From: Branchiostoma floridae
Taxonomy: Eukaryota > Chordata > Leptocardii > Amphioxiformes > Branchiostomatidae
Assembly: GCF_000003815.2 (NCBI RefSeq)
Contig: NC_049981.1
Coordinates: 25,843,836 to 25,907,835, forward strand
Direction of reading: 5' to 3'
Length of the DNA: 64,000 nucleotides
Shown: one piece after another, positions 36,001-49,136 of the stretch
Layout: the number at the start of each line of letters is the position of its first letter
How positions within the stretch are numbered: position 1 is the stretch's first letter
The notes under the pieces: model-generated
What the model saw: only the letters and a program-made list of their open reading frames with translations
What the model was told of the DNA's origin: nothing
The model's database searches: none
Translations under genes and position numbers: made by a program

Positions 36001-39000
36001 AAGCTATTTGTGGCTAATGTCATGTGTCAAACTGAAAGTCAATCTGCTAAACTACGGAGCCACTAAACTTTTTCATTTTACATTACATGCGCTATTCATT
36101 CACGTTACCTGAGAAATTTACTGGAACTGGCAAACATACAACATCAGAAATGTCAATGTAGACCACTTCTGCACATGTGTGCTATTCTCTACTAATGAAA
36201 TCAGAACTAATGCATCATGTTTTGTCATTGTACATTTCAAGGCTGGACACTCCAGTAAGAAAGAGACATTTGTATGGGCATGGAAAGAGAAACGGAGAAA
36301 TATTGTTCATATTTGTGTTCTAGTTCCCAGTCAGGAACTAGTATTTATAACGGAACCAACAATCTTTCAGAAGGTTCTTGGATGTTACAAAATTGTCGGA
36401 CGTCCATTTCATATCCGAGTAACACATGTTAATTCCCGAAAGGATGGATAAGGCTCGTAAAGAGGCTTAGAACTCTTTTGGCCAGGCCGTGACGTTTTCA
36501 CCGCGCTTGGCTTACCGGTCGTTAAGAGCGAACACATCCGCTTTCCTGGCGTAAGCTGGCTATTCAGCCGTTCTTATCGCCTGCGGATCCGATAGCCTTG
36601 GTTCCCGTTTCGCGTGATAACACCGAGGATTAATTACCTCTCTTGACGTCATTAAAGGTAAGCGGGTTTGACACATCCACCTTTCTTGTCAGCCGGCTTA
36701 AAGAACATTTCTTTCCTATTATTTCTCCACATTGGCGTGACATTAACATACACAGCTGTGTGATTCATATCAGCGGGGAATAAAAGTTATTTTATGTAGT
36801 TGATTAAGTTAACACAACAACAAACATTTGAAGGGACAATCATACAATTTACATTCACGAATAACACGTATTGCAACTTTCGCCATAGAGACAATGTGTA
36901 CTATAAATGCAGTGAGGCGTTAAAGAGGAGAGGGCCATGCTGTCACTGTTGCAAACCGCGCAGATCATTCGCCCTCAGCTAGGATCTCGGAGACTGCGTC
37001 AGTCGTGCCTTGAAAGATGGTTACGCAGATATGACATCGGGTATTTATATCTGACTGAAACACAAAATTAACGACCCCACCAGATAAGAAGATAAGATAG
37101 ATATCCGGTGATATTCCGTAGAAGTGCAAGGAAGACTAAGTATATTTTCGTCCTTTCTCGGTGACGACTTGAATGATATCTTCAACATACAATGATGCAG
37201 TCTAGCCATTATATGCGCTGCTGCCAGAAACGAAGACGTTTACATGTTCACATCATTTACGACTGAGATATGGACATTTGGTTCGCATAGAATATCGGAC
37301 GAATGAAATATAGGATTCTTTGATTTGATGATAGTGATCCAATTATCCGGATTTTATGTCTTCAGGTGTGTCTCCAGAGGTACTTTCACTTGTCAAGCGA
37401 ACAGTTGAGTGATACATGATTCCTTTGTGTTATCATGCTATGGCGTTCGATTGTACCGTTTAGATAAAGTATGCACACATCAATATCATCGTCTGACTTC
37501 GCATCGCAATCAATCTTCGTTTGAACGCTTCCCGTCGGATGGAAAAGAAATACATTCATAACTAACTCCTTTGAAATATTTGTATTGTTGCTATATGTAA
37601 ATCTAAACTAAAGAAGTACTTTATCGGCGCCGCTTGGAGGCTGTAGATAAAGATGTAGTCTTTAGACGTCCAATCATGTTACAGAGCCCATATATCAGGT
37701 ACTGAGACGAATAGGCTTCACGGGTAACAGGCAATCCATCGGGGCTTGCGGCTTCATCTTTTCCAAGTAATCCCGTAGATTTCCCAACGGCAAATCTTTC
37801 ACAATGCTGATAATACACGTGCTCAACATTCAATCATAAACTGTGCCAAACTTCATCAAACTACACTTTAGGAAGATTATGAGGACAAAACCACTGTCAG
37901 ATTGTTGTTGACTCCTCGTTATGCCATATAGAATACGGTCCGACTTACACCGGGATATACTATAGAGATCACTGCAACTGTTGCAGCATCCCCATCCAAT
38001 TAAATGTACTCCTTGACTGTGCAAGCCAAAGGTATTGCAGTGAAGCAGACCTATAGATGGAATTTCGCGATATAACCACACAAATCCGTGATAAAGTCAT
38101 TTGAAGGAAAACAAGCCGCTGACAAATCACTTATAAAATTATGAAAGGTAGACTACATGTACTAAGGCTAGCGCACGGGCTACGGTCGTCGGACGGTCGT
38201 CGCACGAATGAAAACTGAAGATATACATATGCTAGTTGTATACGTGTGGTGGTGGGCCGCAATCTACATATATACCGATAGTTCCTAGAACTTCCCTCAC
38301 ATCCTAGACTACTGGGAAATAGCCATGATGCGTCACACAAAAGTCAGTTGTTTTGTTACAAAAAGCGCCCTCGTTGGATTCCGTCGCCTGCCTCAAAATT
38401 CTAGGGCAACAAAAATCGCACGATGACCTTCGACGAATGTGATACGCCGCAAGTTGTAACGAACGCTGCTGCTGAAAAAGATCAGAGTGTACAAATCAAC
38501 TAAACTTCTTTCTGAATATTCCTGCCTCACTACCGTTATATCACGTCTTCATTTAGTCGACGGCTGTCTGCCAAGAAGAATATCATATCTTGCTTCATTA
38601 AAAGATACCGTCTCAAATGTCTATCTCTTTAAAGTTTAGACATTCGCGATAACATGTTTGCTATGTGGATGTGGATTCAGTCCGTTTTAATGCTGAGAGG
38701 CCGCACTGAAACGAGTTCCGACTATGTGCAGTTAAAGGCCCCATTAAGAAAACCAACAGAACATTCATTCCTCCTTTTCATATTTTATCGGTGTTTTTAT
38801 GGTACGTACTATTTTGGACTCCCTTTATTTCATTATCCAGCTATGATACGACATGGAGGGTGCCTTTCTTTGACGTTTGGATATGATCGTTCGGTGAAGT
38901 TTGAATAAGATATATTGACACTTTAAATGCTTATCAAAAATCATATTGCATAGAAACGATAACTGATCAATATCGTTTGATCAGTTTGAAATGATGATAA

Positions 39001-40884
39001 AACGATGTTGTCAAATGCGGGGAGATAAAAGCTGTAACGTTAACGTAGTGCTGCCTATCATCGTCCAAATTATATAAAACGCCATTTATCTTTAATTAAA
39101 ACGTATCTGTAACACATGAGAAAATACCCAATGCATATTCTTATCTGAAACTTTTTTCTCTACCTGTTACACGCCGTGGGAGCATGTAAATATTTTGAGG
39201 TCTACGATAAAGAACTCAGGGTTACCAATCATTGCTCATTTGAGTCTTAGTTTCACTAGTGTTGTTGAATATCATACATCATAAATAGATTGTCCAAAGT
39301 CGTCTGCAGACAAATAGGTTATTTATTTAGCTGTATATAATGTGTATATAGTCATCATGTTCGTACACAACATGTTGAAATGTCTCAGCGTGGACATTAA
39401 TTCATAGCGCAAGATAGTTGGTATAACTTTGCATGTAATCACAAAACAAGACAACATAGCGTATTTCATCTTGCCACACAAGGGTTACGTACAATTCCAA
39501 TATAACGTTACAATTTAGACACGCTTGTATCACAAAGCAAGTGAAATGTACAAGTACGTGCTTGATGTCTACAAGTTCAGGATTGCATATTACAATTTTC
39601 CCTATATATTGATTTCGATCGACATCAAAAGACACATCAAACACTGCTTGTTATCACACTTGACAGTGCCAACCAGGGACAAGCCCTCCGAGCAGCCAGT
39701 CAAATCACACTTGCAGCGGCTGACTTGTCTAGTGCGTCATGCCCAACGACGGCAGACATCTTGAAGAAGACAAAAACATTTAAACGTGCAATGGTGCGAT
39801 ACAATTCAGCCCAAGATCTGCAAACATTCCTCTTGACCCTCTAGAATAACCCATATCTACGCCACTACTAATTGGCATATACCGCGGGCAAAGTCTCAGT
39901 ATCTGCTTGCCGTTTACGACTGGGGTTACGCTTACAGAAGTAGAATTTTACGAGCGCTGCACTCCCAGGAGAGCATGGTTACTGCTCCTGATGCCAAGAG
40001 GAGGTCTTTAACTGAAGTCATAACTAACTCACTGGTGTGATTTTTATATTCGAAGGGCAATTTTAGCTTCCAACAAATGAATAATGCAGGCAAATACATA
40101 TTTCGGTGCCAAGATCTTCCCATGGTGAGACATCAACAGTCAAAGGACAATATCTAAACTGCAAAATGCAACATGTTGTAAAATATGTGCAAGTATGAAA
40201 ACTGCTTTGCTAATAATAAAAGCCTCAACGAGACTTGTTTCAATGTCGTTAGGCATTAGAGAAAAATTAGTTGTTTTTTAGTTTAATACAATTACTTTTT
40301 TATTTATTTATCTATTCATCAATTTCTCCAAAATACAGTGGAAGGTATGGCGGAACAGCTGTTTCTTGTTGAAAACTACGGGTAAAATGCATAGCCATGT
40401 AGCCTTTTCTTTTGGGTGCAGCTGAATCAAGTGGTTTGTGACTTGAAAGTCGAGTTGATACAAAAATATTCAGTTATTCCGGACCTGACTGTCTGATACG
40501 AAGTTTAAATTTGCTCTAGTTATGAATAACAAAGGCCACGAGATTCGACAACGGTCGCATCATATCGGTGTGAATGGGAATAAACGCCCTGCGGGAATCA
40601 GCTGTCGCTTAACCGGTTGAGGAAGATAATGCACTTCTGCAAGATGAGAAATGGATGGCATCATTTCACACCGCATTGCCGGGAGAGATATTTGCCCTGA
40701 GGGACAGGCTGCATGAATAAAGGAACGATCCGCGCGGAATTGCTGAGTTGCAGAACAGAGTACAGAGATGTTTGCTTAAGTAGGAAGATAACACATGGTG
40801 GGACGCCGGATTCAACTGAGAGGCAAAGGCTATGTCTTGTATTTGTTTTCCAGTAGACATTTCTATTTCACCTCCGTGAATGAT
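33071..40884. other. Gene desert; no gene seen
   Basis: About 7.8 kb with only short, domain-free frames. Less AT-rich patches at 33260-33560 and 36450-36720 have no frame and could be regulatory, which one sequence cannot show. No RNA gene found. Confidence 0.4.
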
Positions 40885-41010
40885 GAGACATTCGAAAGAT
40901 GGTGAATGCCATCTGAAACGTCTGACCGTTTCCAAAATCATATCCAGTTGCTTGAGTGACTGCTTTTTGGCTCATCTTATGACCTGGATGTCTAACCTTC
41001 ATCAACGTAT
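40885..41010 (-). repeat. Interspersed repeat, GCAACTGGATATG family, copy B
   Basis: In reverse complement reads ACATCCAGGTCATAAGATGA, GCCAAAAAGCAGTCACTCAA, GCAACTGGATATGATTTTGG, then AACGGTCAGACGTTTCAGAT. It is nearly identical to copy A (19055-19150) over about 60 bases. Confidence 0.75.
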
Positions 41011-42225
41011 GATGAGGTATTGTACACACTGTGGTCTTGATTTTGGTGGCAGATAGCGTTTGATGTCAGGGAGACGTGGTATGGGTTTGGGCTCTCTAGC
41101 AGCTGGTTCCGGAATTGCAGGCTACGGTGTTTTTTTAATCTTTGACTAGAATATTATTTAATCTGTAGCACTTGTTGGTTTGTACGTGGTAGAACAGCAT
41201 ACCTGAACAAAGACTGCATACCCGAACAAAGACCTGATAAAGACATTCCCTCTGTGCTGTATACGTAGCAGACTCCCGTTTTATTGCATTAATCAAGGTG
41301 TCTTGTCGACTGGTGAAATCTTTATCAGACATATCAGCTGCTGCTTTGACAGGCTTGCTCATGCAAGCACACGTAATGCCACCTGAACCCCTTTGCATTA
41401 TTCTAATTCTATACCATTATGCTTGCATTTTGTTCCTATATCAAGCTAGTACAGTTGTTAGGCTGCTGGAAGTGATAAACCGGGGAGAATGTACCTGCAG
41501 AGAAAGCTTTCAAAGGCAATTTATCAAATTATTCGCACATTAGAACCGCTGTTATATGGGCTTTTCCCAGTTTTCAAGACTATCAAACAAGCCACACTTG
41601 TTCGCACATGTGTCTGTGTAAAAATAAAATGCCATTATAATCCCATACGTTAACACATAACTGGTTGGTAACTTCAAGGTATGTCTTGTTATACCGGTAA
41701 CCATGGCACTAGACGTTCTATATGTAATATATTTAACGTTACATCTATGTTATTTGTTCGCTTACTTGTGTGCGGATAAAGATTTCCGTGTTTTTCTGGA
41801 AATTTCTTGTTTTCCTATCCAGGGACACCTGAAAAACACGTTAAAGGCCCTGGCTTTGATCTACAGTTAAACATAAATACCGTGGTATAATAAAGATCTG
41901 TATACTGAGTGTATACTGGCATCTGGAAGGTCACGTCGGATGTCGCGAGAGTTGGTGCGACAGGAGGTTTCCGCGAGATGTCACCCAGCTATATTGGACC
42001 AAGGTCTCCCGTGGCGTAACAAATGAAGATCGATTATTGCGCCGAAACAGCGACGATAAATTCATAAAGTGTGAGACAGCGAGAGCGAACCCGGCTAACA
42101 TCGTGTCGATCACACGAGCCGCCTGACATTTACGCGTTCTGAGGCTCACATCTGCCGTGAAAGACACGTTCTGTGTCCATGTACTGCCTGTTGGATGAGC
42201 GGAAACTAAAGGTGGTATCTCACTC
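41011..42225. other. Intergenic; no gene seen
   Basis: No supported coding region. The minus-strand frame 41931-42248 has no recognisable domain. Confidence 0.4.
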
Positions 42226-42431
42226 CACTTGGGGCACCGGTGCAGCACTGTGGACTTCGTTCACTGCGGCACTGTTGTATTATTTTCGTCGATTTTTAAA
42301 AATAATTTTGATAGTGCGTAATACGTAAAAGAATGACTTAGAAGACATAAAACGTAAGAAAATAGTTCTTTGAAACGAAATTCGTTGAGTAATCCTTCGA
42401 ACCCCGCAGTGCCGAACCTGTGCCCCAAGTA
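42226..42431. mobile_element. Possible MITE (inverted ends about 25 bp)
   Basis: ACTTGGGGCACCGGTGCAGC...ACTG at 42228-42252 pairs with the complement of CAGTGCCGAACCTGTGCCCC...AAGT near 42407-42430. The interior is AT-rich. No target duplication seen. Confidence 0.5.
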
Positions 42432-43424
42432 CGGAGAGATACAACCTCGATCATTTACTTTCTTTCGCACATGAAGTCAGTAAGCATTAAGGCATAACAC
42501 ACTAGCTTTATACAGCAGGCACAAGCTGCGTAAAACCACACTGTAACGGTCTGATCCACTCGCACCGAGATGAACCGGTAATTGTTTCGGTATCTATGGC
42601 GGGACTTGCGTTAAGGTGTTGCTCTGTTCAAACCGAGGAATCATGTTTCTGAGAACTGTTTGTGGTAATACAAATGTTTACTTGTGTATGTCATGATGCC
42701 TTCAGTTCGTAGCTAAATGAAATTTAAATGAACTGCAATGCATGTTTTGCTTGATCTGAACAATAAGTGCTGATTGAACAGTTATTAGGAAAAGATGCCA
42801 AATTTCTTGCAATGATTTGAGACAGAGGAGGTCAGGTAACCATCCCAGCATCCTTTGCAGTACAACTTCTCCCAGGCACATCCTCCGGATTTCAGATGTA
42901 GGTCGACGCAGCTGTCTGCCCTTCTCCGTCGTGAGCAATCACAGAATCATTACGTATAATCGCAATACGTCATGCAAGAAAAGATTACCTTGGCGCTGCC
43001 ATAGGTCTGCTCGCATGACAGGTTTAATACTGTACCACGCACACCGTGACATTTCCCCGCATCCGCCGGTGGCCAGGCGTGAATGTCGTGCGATGTTTCA
43101 GCCCACGGGGCCAAGGCCTCCACAAGACGGAAACATGACTTACAACATGTAAAGTCGTCTGTAGGTCAGAAGGGATGATAAAGTCACTGAATCGAATGTG
43201 CGTGACACACGGTTCTACATATTCCCTGAATCTTCCTGAAGGCTCTAACAACGGTGCTCCCTCCCCTCATACTGTAATCCCAGTACCATCGAACTGATTT
43301 TAGGAAGTTTTCATGATGAATATTTTACTAGGCTGTTTGGCATATATTTCAAGGAAACATAACCAAAATGAACTGAAAAATGACATTCTATTTACGTATT
43401 GCATGTATAATGCACATTTTCGCC

Positions 43425-43540
43425 AAATAGCAATTACCCATACAAGCAACTGGATATAACTGGATATGATTTTGGAAACCAAATCATATCCAGTTGTTTG
43501 AGTAATTGCTATTTGGCGTATCTTATTACCTGGATGTCTG
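43425..43540. repeat. Hairpin copy of the GCAACTGGATATG repeat family
   Basis: GCCAAATAGCAATTACCCAT...AACTGGATATGATTTTGG is followed at once by its near-perfect reverse complement, then by TATCTTATTACCTGGATGTC as in copy B. Two copies head to head with a very short loop. Confidence 0.8.
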
Positions 43541-43649
43541 ACCATCATCGACGTATAACGCGCATTTTCATTATGTCGAAATTTGGAGAAAGTTATCTTT
43601 GAATTGTGTCAACAGTACACTAAGAAAGCACCACTTCGGCTGTCCATGG

Positions 43650-44110
43650 TGCTGATTCGATTTCCGGTTTCCTGGCATAACGTAATATACGTGTTGGTTT
43701 CCCAGCTTGGTACTGGTGGGCAGGTGTCGTAAAACCTTGTACCAGGTCTAAGTTGTGAGAAAAAACTTATGTCAAAAAGTACAGAAGGAAAACATCACGT
43801 CGAAAATAAAACTTGAAGATCTTGAACAGTCCTCGGTCCTGATTCGGCTTCCAGTCCATCCAACTAGATGGGATGTGATGTTCGTGTTGGCGGCAAGTTT
43901 GCTATAAACTTGTACCATAACTGAGTTCTAATAACAGTTTTAAACGTGCTAAAGATTGCACAAAGAGACAGTCGGCCATATTGGAAATCGACGTGTTTTT
44001 TTACGCTAACGCGTTTCCGGCTCGGTAACCTAATGTGATATGATATTCGTGTTGGTTCCTGAGCTTGGTACCAGTGGGCCACAGGTGCGCTACGGAGGCC
44101 ATTAACTCTA
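43650..44110. repeat. Diverged short tandem repeat array (period about 190-200 bp, about 3 copies)
   Basis: Phrases CGTGTTGGTTTCCCAGCTTG and GGTACTGGTGGGC near 43690 recur near 44050 (CGTGTTGGTTCCTGAGCTTG, GGTACCAGTGGGC); a poorer middle copy lies near 43880. Preceding TTCCGG phrases recur as well. Confidence 0.45.
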
Positions 44111-45860
44111 CCCTTCCATCTCATCTCACCAGGTGAGCATTCGTGTCGGGTAGGAACCGTCAGCAGAATCATTCACGCACCGCAGTCAAAGCTTCTTTGA
44201 GAAATGAAAATGCACTCACTCAAGTGGTTTTGCAGGTTTCCATCCAGAGCCCCGTGGCGTGGGCTGTTTTGTGCTGTGTCAACTCGACTTCTCATTTAAA
44301 CATCGGGTCTGAATAACGGCGAACGTGCCCAGCAGCAACGAGGAATGGTGTGCAGTTATTAAAGAAATTTATCACCTTTAGTATACATGGCAAAATGGGA
44401 TATTTAAAACACACTATACCAGGACATTTCCGTGTGATGTAACAATAGCAAGTTACCATATGAATATAAGGTGGTGATGCTAGCTTTCTCCTATACCATT
44501 GCTCATTTTTCGAAATAGAAATGAAAACTACATCGACGAATTACAGGCTAAAATGAACTTATGGCCGAGTCTTGGTAATAAAGGTTAAATAGAATAATAT
44601 AGCAGTATGTAAAGGTTGTCCCTTAAGTTTTACTAAGCCCCTGACAATATAATGTTTATATACTTGCAGATGAGGTCTGCATTAGACGTGCTTGTCGCTC
44701 ACTCAGGTCTTCAAATGTAACAGACAATCAACAACTGTCGAGAGGACCGCTTTTTACCGAATCCAATTTTCAGCGCTAATGTGCGTCAAGCAAATCTGCC
44801 AAAAGACATCATTTGCCCGAGAATAGGCGGTCAGCGATGCAAGCTTAAGTCCCGCCTTAGGGACTGGTTATCATTTATTCAAGAACCAGTCGTTATAAAA
44901 AAATGTGTTAGGAAATGCCATGCAGACAAAGGTTGTGGCATTCTAGAAGCTTTTCGCCAAAGCTGTCGTTGTAAACAGGTATACTGGGTTATAGCTTTAA
45001 ATGAAGTTTCTTGCTACGTACAGAAAAAAACAGCACCCCCGTTAAGTATGGAAAAAGTCAGCAGTTTTATGGGCGGCGTGAACTTTAAAGGTAACTTAAG
45101 GGCCGTCGAAAATGTCAGCCCGATAGAGCTGGGACGTCCGAGGTTGTTACGAATCGTGCCATTAGTGGCGATGATAACAAGGAAACAAGCCTAGGCAGAT
45201 TACGATTACACAGTCGGGAATCCGGCTGTAACAAATTTGCCGAACGCCTGACAGGTTCAAGCACAGGTGGACTAACACTCACGTATTCATCAGTCAGACT
45301 TTGTTTCCACAGAGACTTAAACCTAGAAACAAGAAAATAACTACTCTGAAAATATTCTTGTAAAAATGACCGACTTTCTGGGTGTATTGTTGCATGTATG
45401 TAAATAAATTCAATCAAATATCAATAAAAACAATCGGCTTCTCTAACCCTCACAATGAGAAGTGCTACAGTACGAAGTAACGTCAGTAAGATCCCGTTGT
45501 AACTGGTGAAGCTACTATAATTATCTAAACCACCCTGATTGAATCCTTATCATTATAGCGCTTTTAACGACATTCTTTTCGAAACGCCTTTAGAAGGGAG
45601 AATCATCTTTGCTACAAATACCACCTTTCTTGGTTAAACTTGCGACGTACCTTCCATATGAAACACTGTACACTACCCTAGGATGTCTGTTTTTGGAACG
45701 TGTTATTGGGAGAGCCACATTCCCAGTTGTACCACGCGTTCATGCATGATGCCCTCCGGCGCGTGTGGATTTCTGGTGACATATGACTCGGGGCCAGGCA
45801 GCCTCCAGGAACATATCAACAGCCGTCAATCATTCTCAACATCACCGTAATCCTTCAGGC
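44111..45860. other. Intergenic; no gene seen
   Basis: The 137-codon frame at 44781-45194 is Cys/Lys-rich but has no domain, repeat or splice support that I recognise, so I leave it unannotated. Confidence 0.4.
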
Positions 45861-45877
45861 GGCTGTAGTGGCGGAGT

Positions 45878-46088
45878 GTGTCTGTGTTTGTGTGCGTCTG
45901 TGTGTGCGTGTCTCTGTGTGTGTGTCGTGTCTGTGTGTGTTTGTGTGTGTTCGTGTGTGTGCTTGTCTGTGTGTGTCTGTGTGTGTGTGTCATGTCTGCG
46001 TGTGTGTGTCTGCGTGTCTGTGTTGTGTCTGTGTGTGTCTGTGTGTGTCTGAGAGAGAGAAAGAGAGTGAGGGTGAGAGGGAGAGGGA

Positions 46089-46133
<45 letters not shown>

Positions 46134-46165
46134 GGAGAGAGAGAGGGAGGGAGGGGGGGGGGAGA
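45878..46165. repeat. Compound GT then GA/GGGA microsatellite
   Basis: About 170 bases of imperfect GTGTGTCT/GTGTGC repeats, then GAGA and GGGAGA runs to 46165. Long frames on both strands across this interval are products of the repeat. Confidence 0.93.
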
Positions 46166-46689
46166 ACGTATGTGTACTGATAGCAACCAAACCTCGTCTC
46201 ATGATGACTTCTAAGCAATCCTGGTATCATGAAAACTTAGAGTTGTGACTGAAGATGAATGTGTGGGGAAGTTTCATCCTGATAAATCCATCATGACTTT
46301 TGAGACAAAAAAAAGCCCCTCCATCCGCCCGAAGACATCCACAGCTACACCAGTCTTGGTCACCGCCAATGCGTCATGGGGGATATACATCATAAACATA
46401 AACCCACCTGATCTATAGTAAGCCTGGTGTAATACAGACTACAAATATCTTTCATGTGTGCGGTACAGCTATCACCACCCGTGGGTACTAAAACCGCTGA
46501 CGCACCCGCCGCGGAGATCCTCGACAGGAACATGTAAGCCTTGCCGGGGTAACTGACACTGTTTGATTCATACTGCCCCACGGGGCATGCCGGAACCAAG
46601 TTGCAGCAAAGCCATGACATGCTTTATATCTTTTCATAACTCAAGGTAAGATAACGGTAAAGGTCCCATAGGGTTTTCGGAAGCTGTAG

Positions 46690-47105
46690 GGGCAGCGGGT
46701 TGTCAATACGCTATATCTCGGGAATGGTATTGGAAGGCTGGGTCCATCTGACCAATAAACTGGTGGACGTACCGACTGATAAGTATCTAATACCAGCTCA
46801 AAAACGAACAAGAAACAGCCATGACTTCAAATACAAGAGTTACCAACCTAGGATTGATGTGTTCAAAATTCGTATTTTCCCAGAACTATCGTAGAGTGGA
46901 ACTTGTTATCACCAAGCACAGTAGGGGCATCTTCTCTGGATAGTTTTAAAGAACGCTTGCAGATAGATGTGCAAAAGTTAGGTGTGACGGATCGTTCAGT
47001 GTAATATAACCAGCTGCTGCTGCACCGCGTGCCTGCGAAGCTGGTGTGTTACGCCGAAGGGCGGTTATACTGGCTATATAGATACAGATACGGATACAGA
47101 TCTCT
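46690..47105 (+). mobile_element. LINE ORF2 C-terminus and 3' tail, decayed
   Basis: The frame 46700-46894 contains NKLVDVPTDKYLIPAQKRTR followed by a YQPRIDVFKIRIFP-type block, typical of the C-terminal region of non-LTR retrotransposon polymerases. After a stop and a frame change, LDSFKERL...LGVTDRSV and a stop follow at about 46934-47005. The non-coding tail ends in ATACAGATACGGATACAGA repeats. Tail-only copies lie at 6803 and 28460. The 5' part is missing. Confidence 0.75.
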
Positions 47106-48534
47106 CTCCTCCCACCGCCTTTAACCTCAGTCCCCAACTGGAGTTAGCTACCTATGTACACCTGGGTAAGGCTAACGTCACATTTCCAAACCGGGGCCCG
47201 GCTGGGCGGGTGGTAGAAACGGAAATTGACATGTATATGTACAAATATACACAAATAATGTCTACGGCTATTCTCTTTACGTCTTGTGTACGTAGTTTGT
47301 GTCTTTGTATCATATATCACCTTCCGGAAAGCTGCTCGACCGGGATCCGGTTTGAAAATGTGACGCAGCCGGCCTAGGGAAAATAACTTGAAAGGTGCGG
47401 AAAACTGTGTAAATTACGTAAAGTCTTCCCAGCTGGAATCGGACCCGTGGCTTCTTCATCTTGCATGTGTCCGCTCGCCTACCCAGCGGTAGGTTCGTGA
47501 TCAGTGCAGGACTATGAAAGTGCCCTTACGTTTGTTGGATGCGTTTCAACATCTCTCATTCCACGACGGTGATGAAGCCGTGTGTACCAGTATCACTTGA
47601 TGAACGGGATAGCTGGGAATCTGTGTGGGATAATTAGACTCCTCCTGCATCTGGATTTACAGTCAGAACCAGACAAGATTATAAATCATTGCTCATGTTA
47701 TACTGTGGACCGTAAAGTGATTTTGTGGTATCATGTTTATGTGTGGATACAACTCTATATTGTAGATTTCATAGGACTTAATCTAACGTGTAATCTATAT
47801 CGTTGATAAATTTTCAGGCTCTTAGTATCATATCTTTCCTCGTGAACTCAGTAAAAAGTAACATGCACGCCGATTCAATCTTCTCATGGATAAAAAATGT
47901 TCAAACAAGCAAATATCAGAATGGGAATACGTGAATTATGTTAGTATTGGTGCTTGACGATATCAAGTAGTAAGTACGTAAACGTTTGGGACCGCATTTG
48001 TAACTCTGCAGCGACACCAAGTTGCAGTGCGAAGTAGAACCAGTCAGTATTGCCCCGAGGATGGACAAACGTCACAAACGTCGGTTCACGTAAATGCATA
48101 AATAGGTACATGTGAATAAAGAACCGTTTGCTATACATATATTTCAGAAAATTACATCATTTCAGAAGTTAGAAGAATTGACGTCGCCTATTTAGTAGTG
48201 ATTCAATAGCAGCAGTGTGTGGTAGAATGACTGGTTTATGGTAGAAGAATTACCACCCATACATATCCCTGTATCTGTCCTCTCCAGCTTCGTCCCTTCT
48301 TCCATCTTTTCTTGTCATTAATCTTTAATTTCCCATGACCTGTCCCTGTGTTTTCCCTCCCTTCTCCCTCCCAGTCTTCCGTCCTGCAGTCATCCTTCCA
48401 GTCCATCTTTCTGTTTCTCAGCTGTTTTCCTTTTACATCATCAATCCTCCCCATCCCACATTTTTATGCGTCATTTACAGGAAACAATTCTTCAACGAGG
48501 TACAGGAAATAGCCGCACATCTGGAGCTGTTACG
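47106..48534. other. Intergenic; no gene seen
   Basis: No supported gene. A pyrimidine-rich stretch (CCTCCCTTCTCCCTCCC-like) lies at 48240-48460 on the plus strand. Confidence 0.4.
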
Positions 48535-48660
48535 GCGTCTTTATTAAGCAGTGTTCAACTGACTGTGGTCCCTTTCCCTAAGCTCAATTACACGACCCAT
48601 TGCCTGTGTCTCCGCTCATCCAAATAACTCACTCGGCGTCACTCTCATATTCCTCACACC
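48535..48660 (+). repeat. Interspersed repeat, inverted copy of 14600-14730
   Basis: CAGTGTTCAACTGACTGTGG and CTCAATTACACGACCCATTG match the reverse complement of the region near 14660-14725. A hAT-like insertion begins 43 bases downstream. Confidence 0.7.
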
Positions 48661-48702
48661 GTTCTGCACTCTGCTGCAAATGCTGTTTATTCTCATTCAG
48701 AT

Positions 48703-49128
48703 TAGGGGTACGGTGTACCGGTACAAAACCGGTTTCTCATTGGATAGGTCCAGAAAAAGCGGCCCGAAAAAAAATGGGTGGACCGGATGTTGGGACGATT
48801 GGAAAATGAACAGATTGTATGATCAGGCATTCACACGTTTCGGGGCTTTCCGGTCTAGGTAAAAACAAGAGCGAAGCAGTCTATAGCCATTTTACCAACT
48901 TTTACAGTCAATCATACAGAGGCAGGTAGCTTTGTAGGATTTTAAAACGCAAGTATGAGTAAAATAATATACAAAAAAGACTTCGTTGTAGCAAATGACC
49001 ATTGTTTTGAATATCGTCCATTCACAATTTTTCACATAATGAAACAGGTCCATGTTCAGGTCCGGACCTGGACCTGATCCTCTGGACCTGAACCGGACCT
49101 GAATTTTCTGTACCAGTACCCACCTCTA
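48703..49128. mobile_element. 426-bp hAT-like non-autonomous element with 8-bp target duplication
   Basis: Left end TAGGGGTACGGTGTACCGGT, right end CTGTACCAGTACCCACCTCTA. ATTCAGAT occurs directly on both sides (48695-48702 and 49129-49136). The interior has GGACCGGATGTTGG near the left and CAGGTCCGGACCTGGACCTG near the right, both shared with the element at 53671. No transposase. The 8-bp duplication fits the hAT superfamily. Confidence 0.88.
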
Positions 49129-49136
49129 ATTCAGAT

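Noticed and set aside
44781-45194. 137-codon Cys-rich frame
   Set aside because: Cysteine spacing fits no family I know, and no signal peptide, splice sites or repeat support were seen.
45783-46248. Several long frames on both strands
   Set aside because: Low-complexity products of the GT/GA microsatellite.
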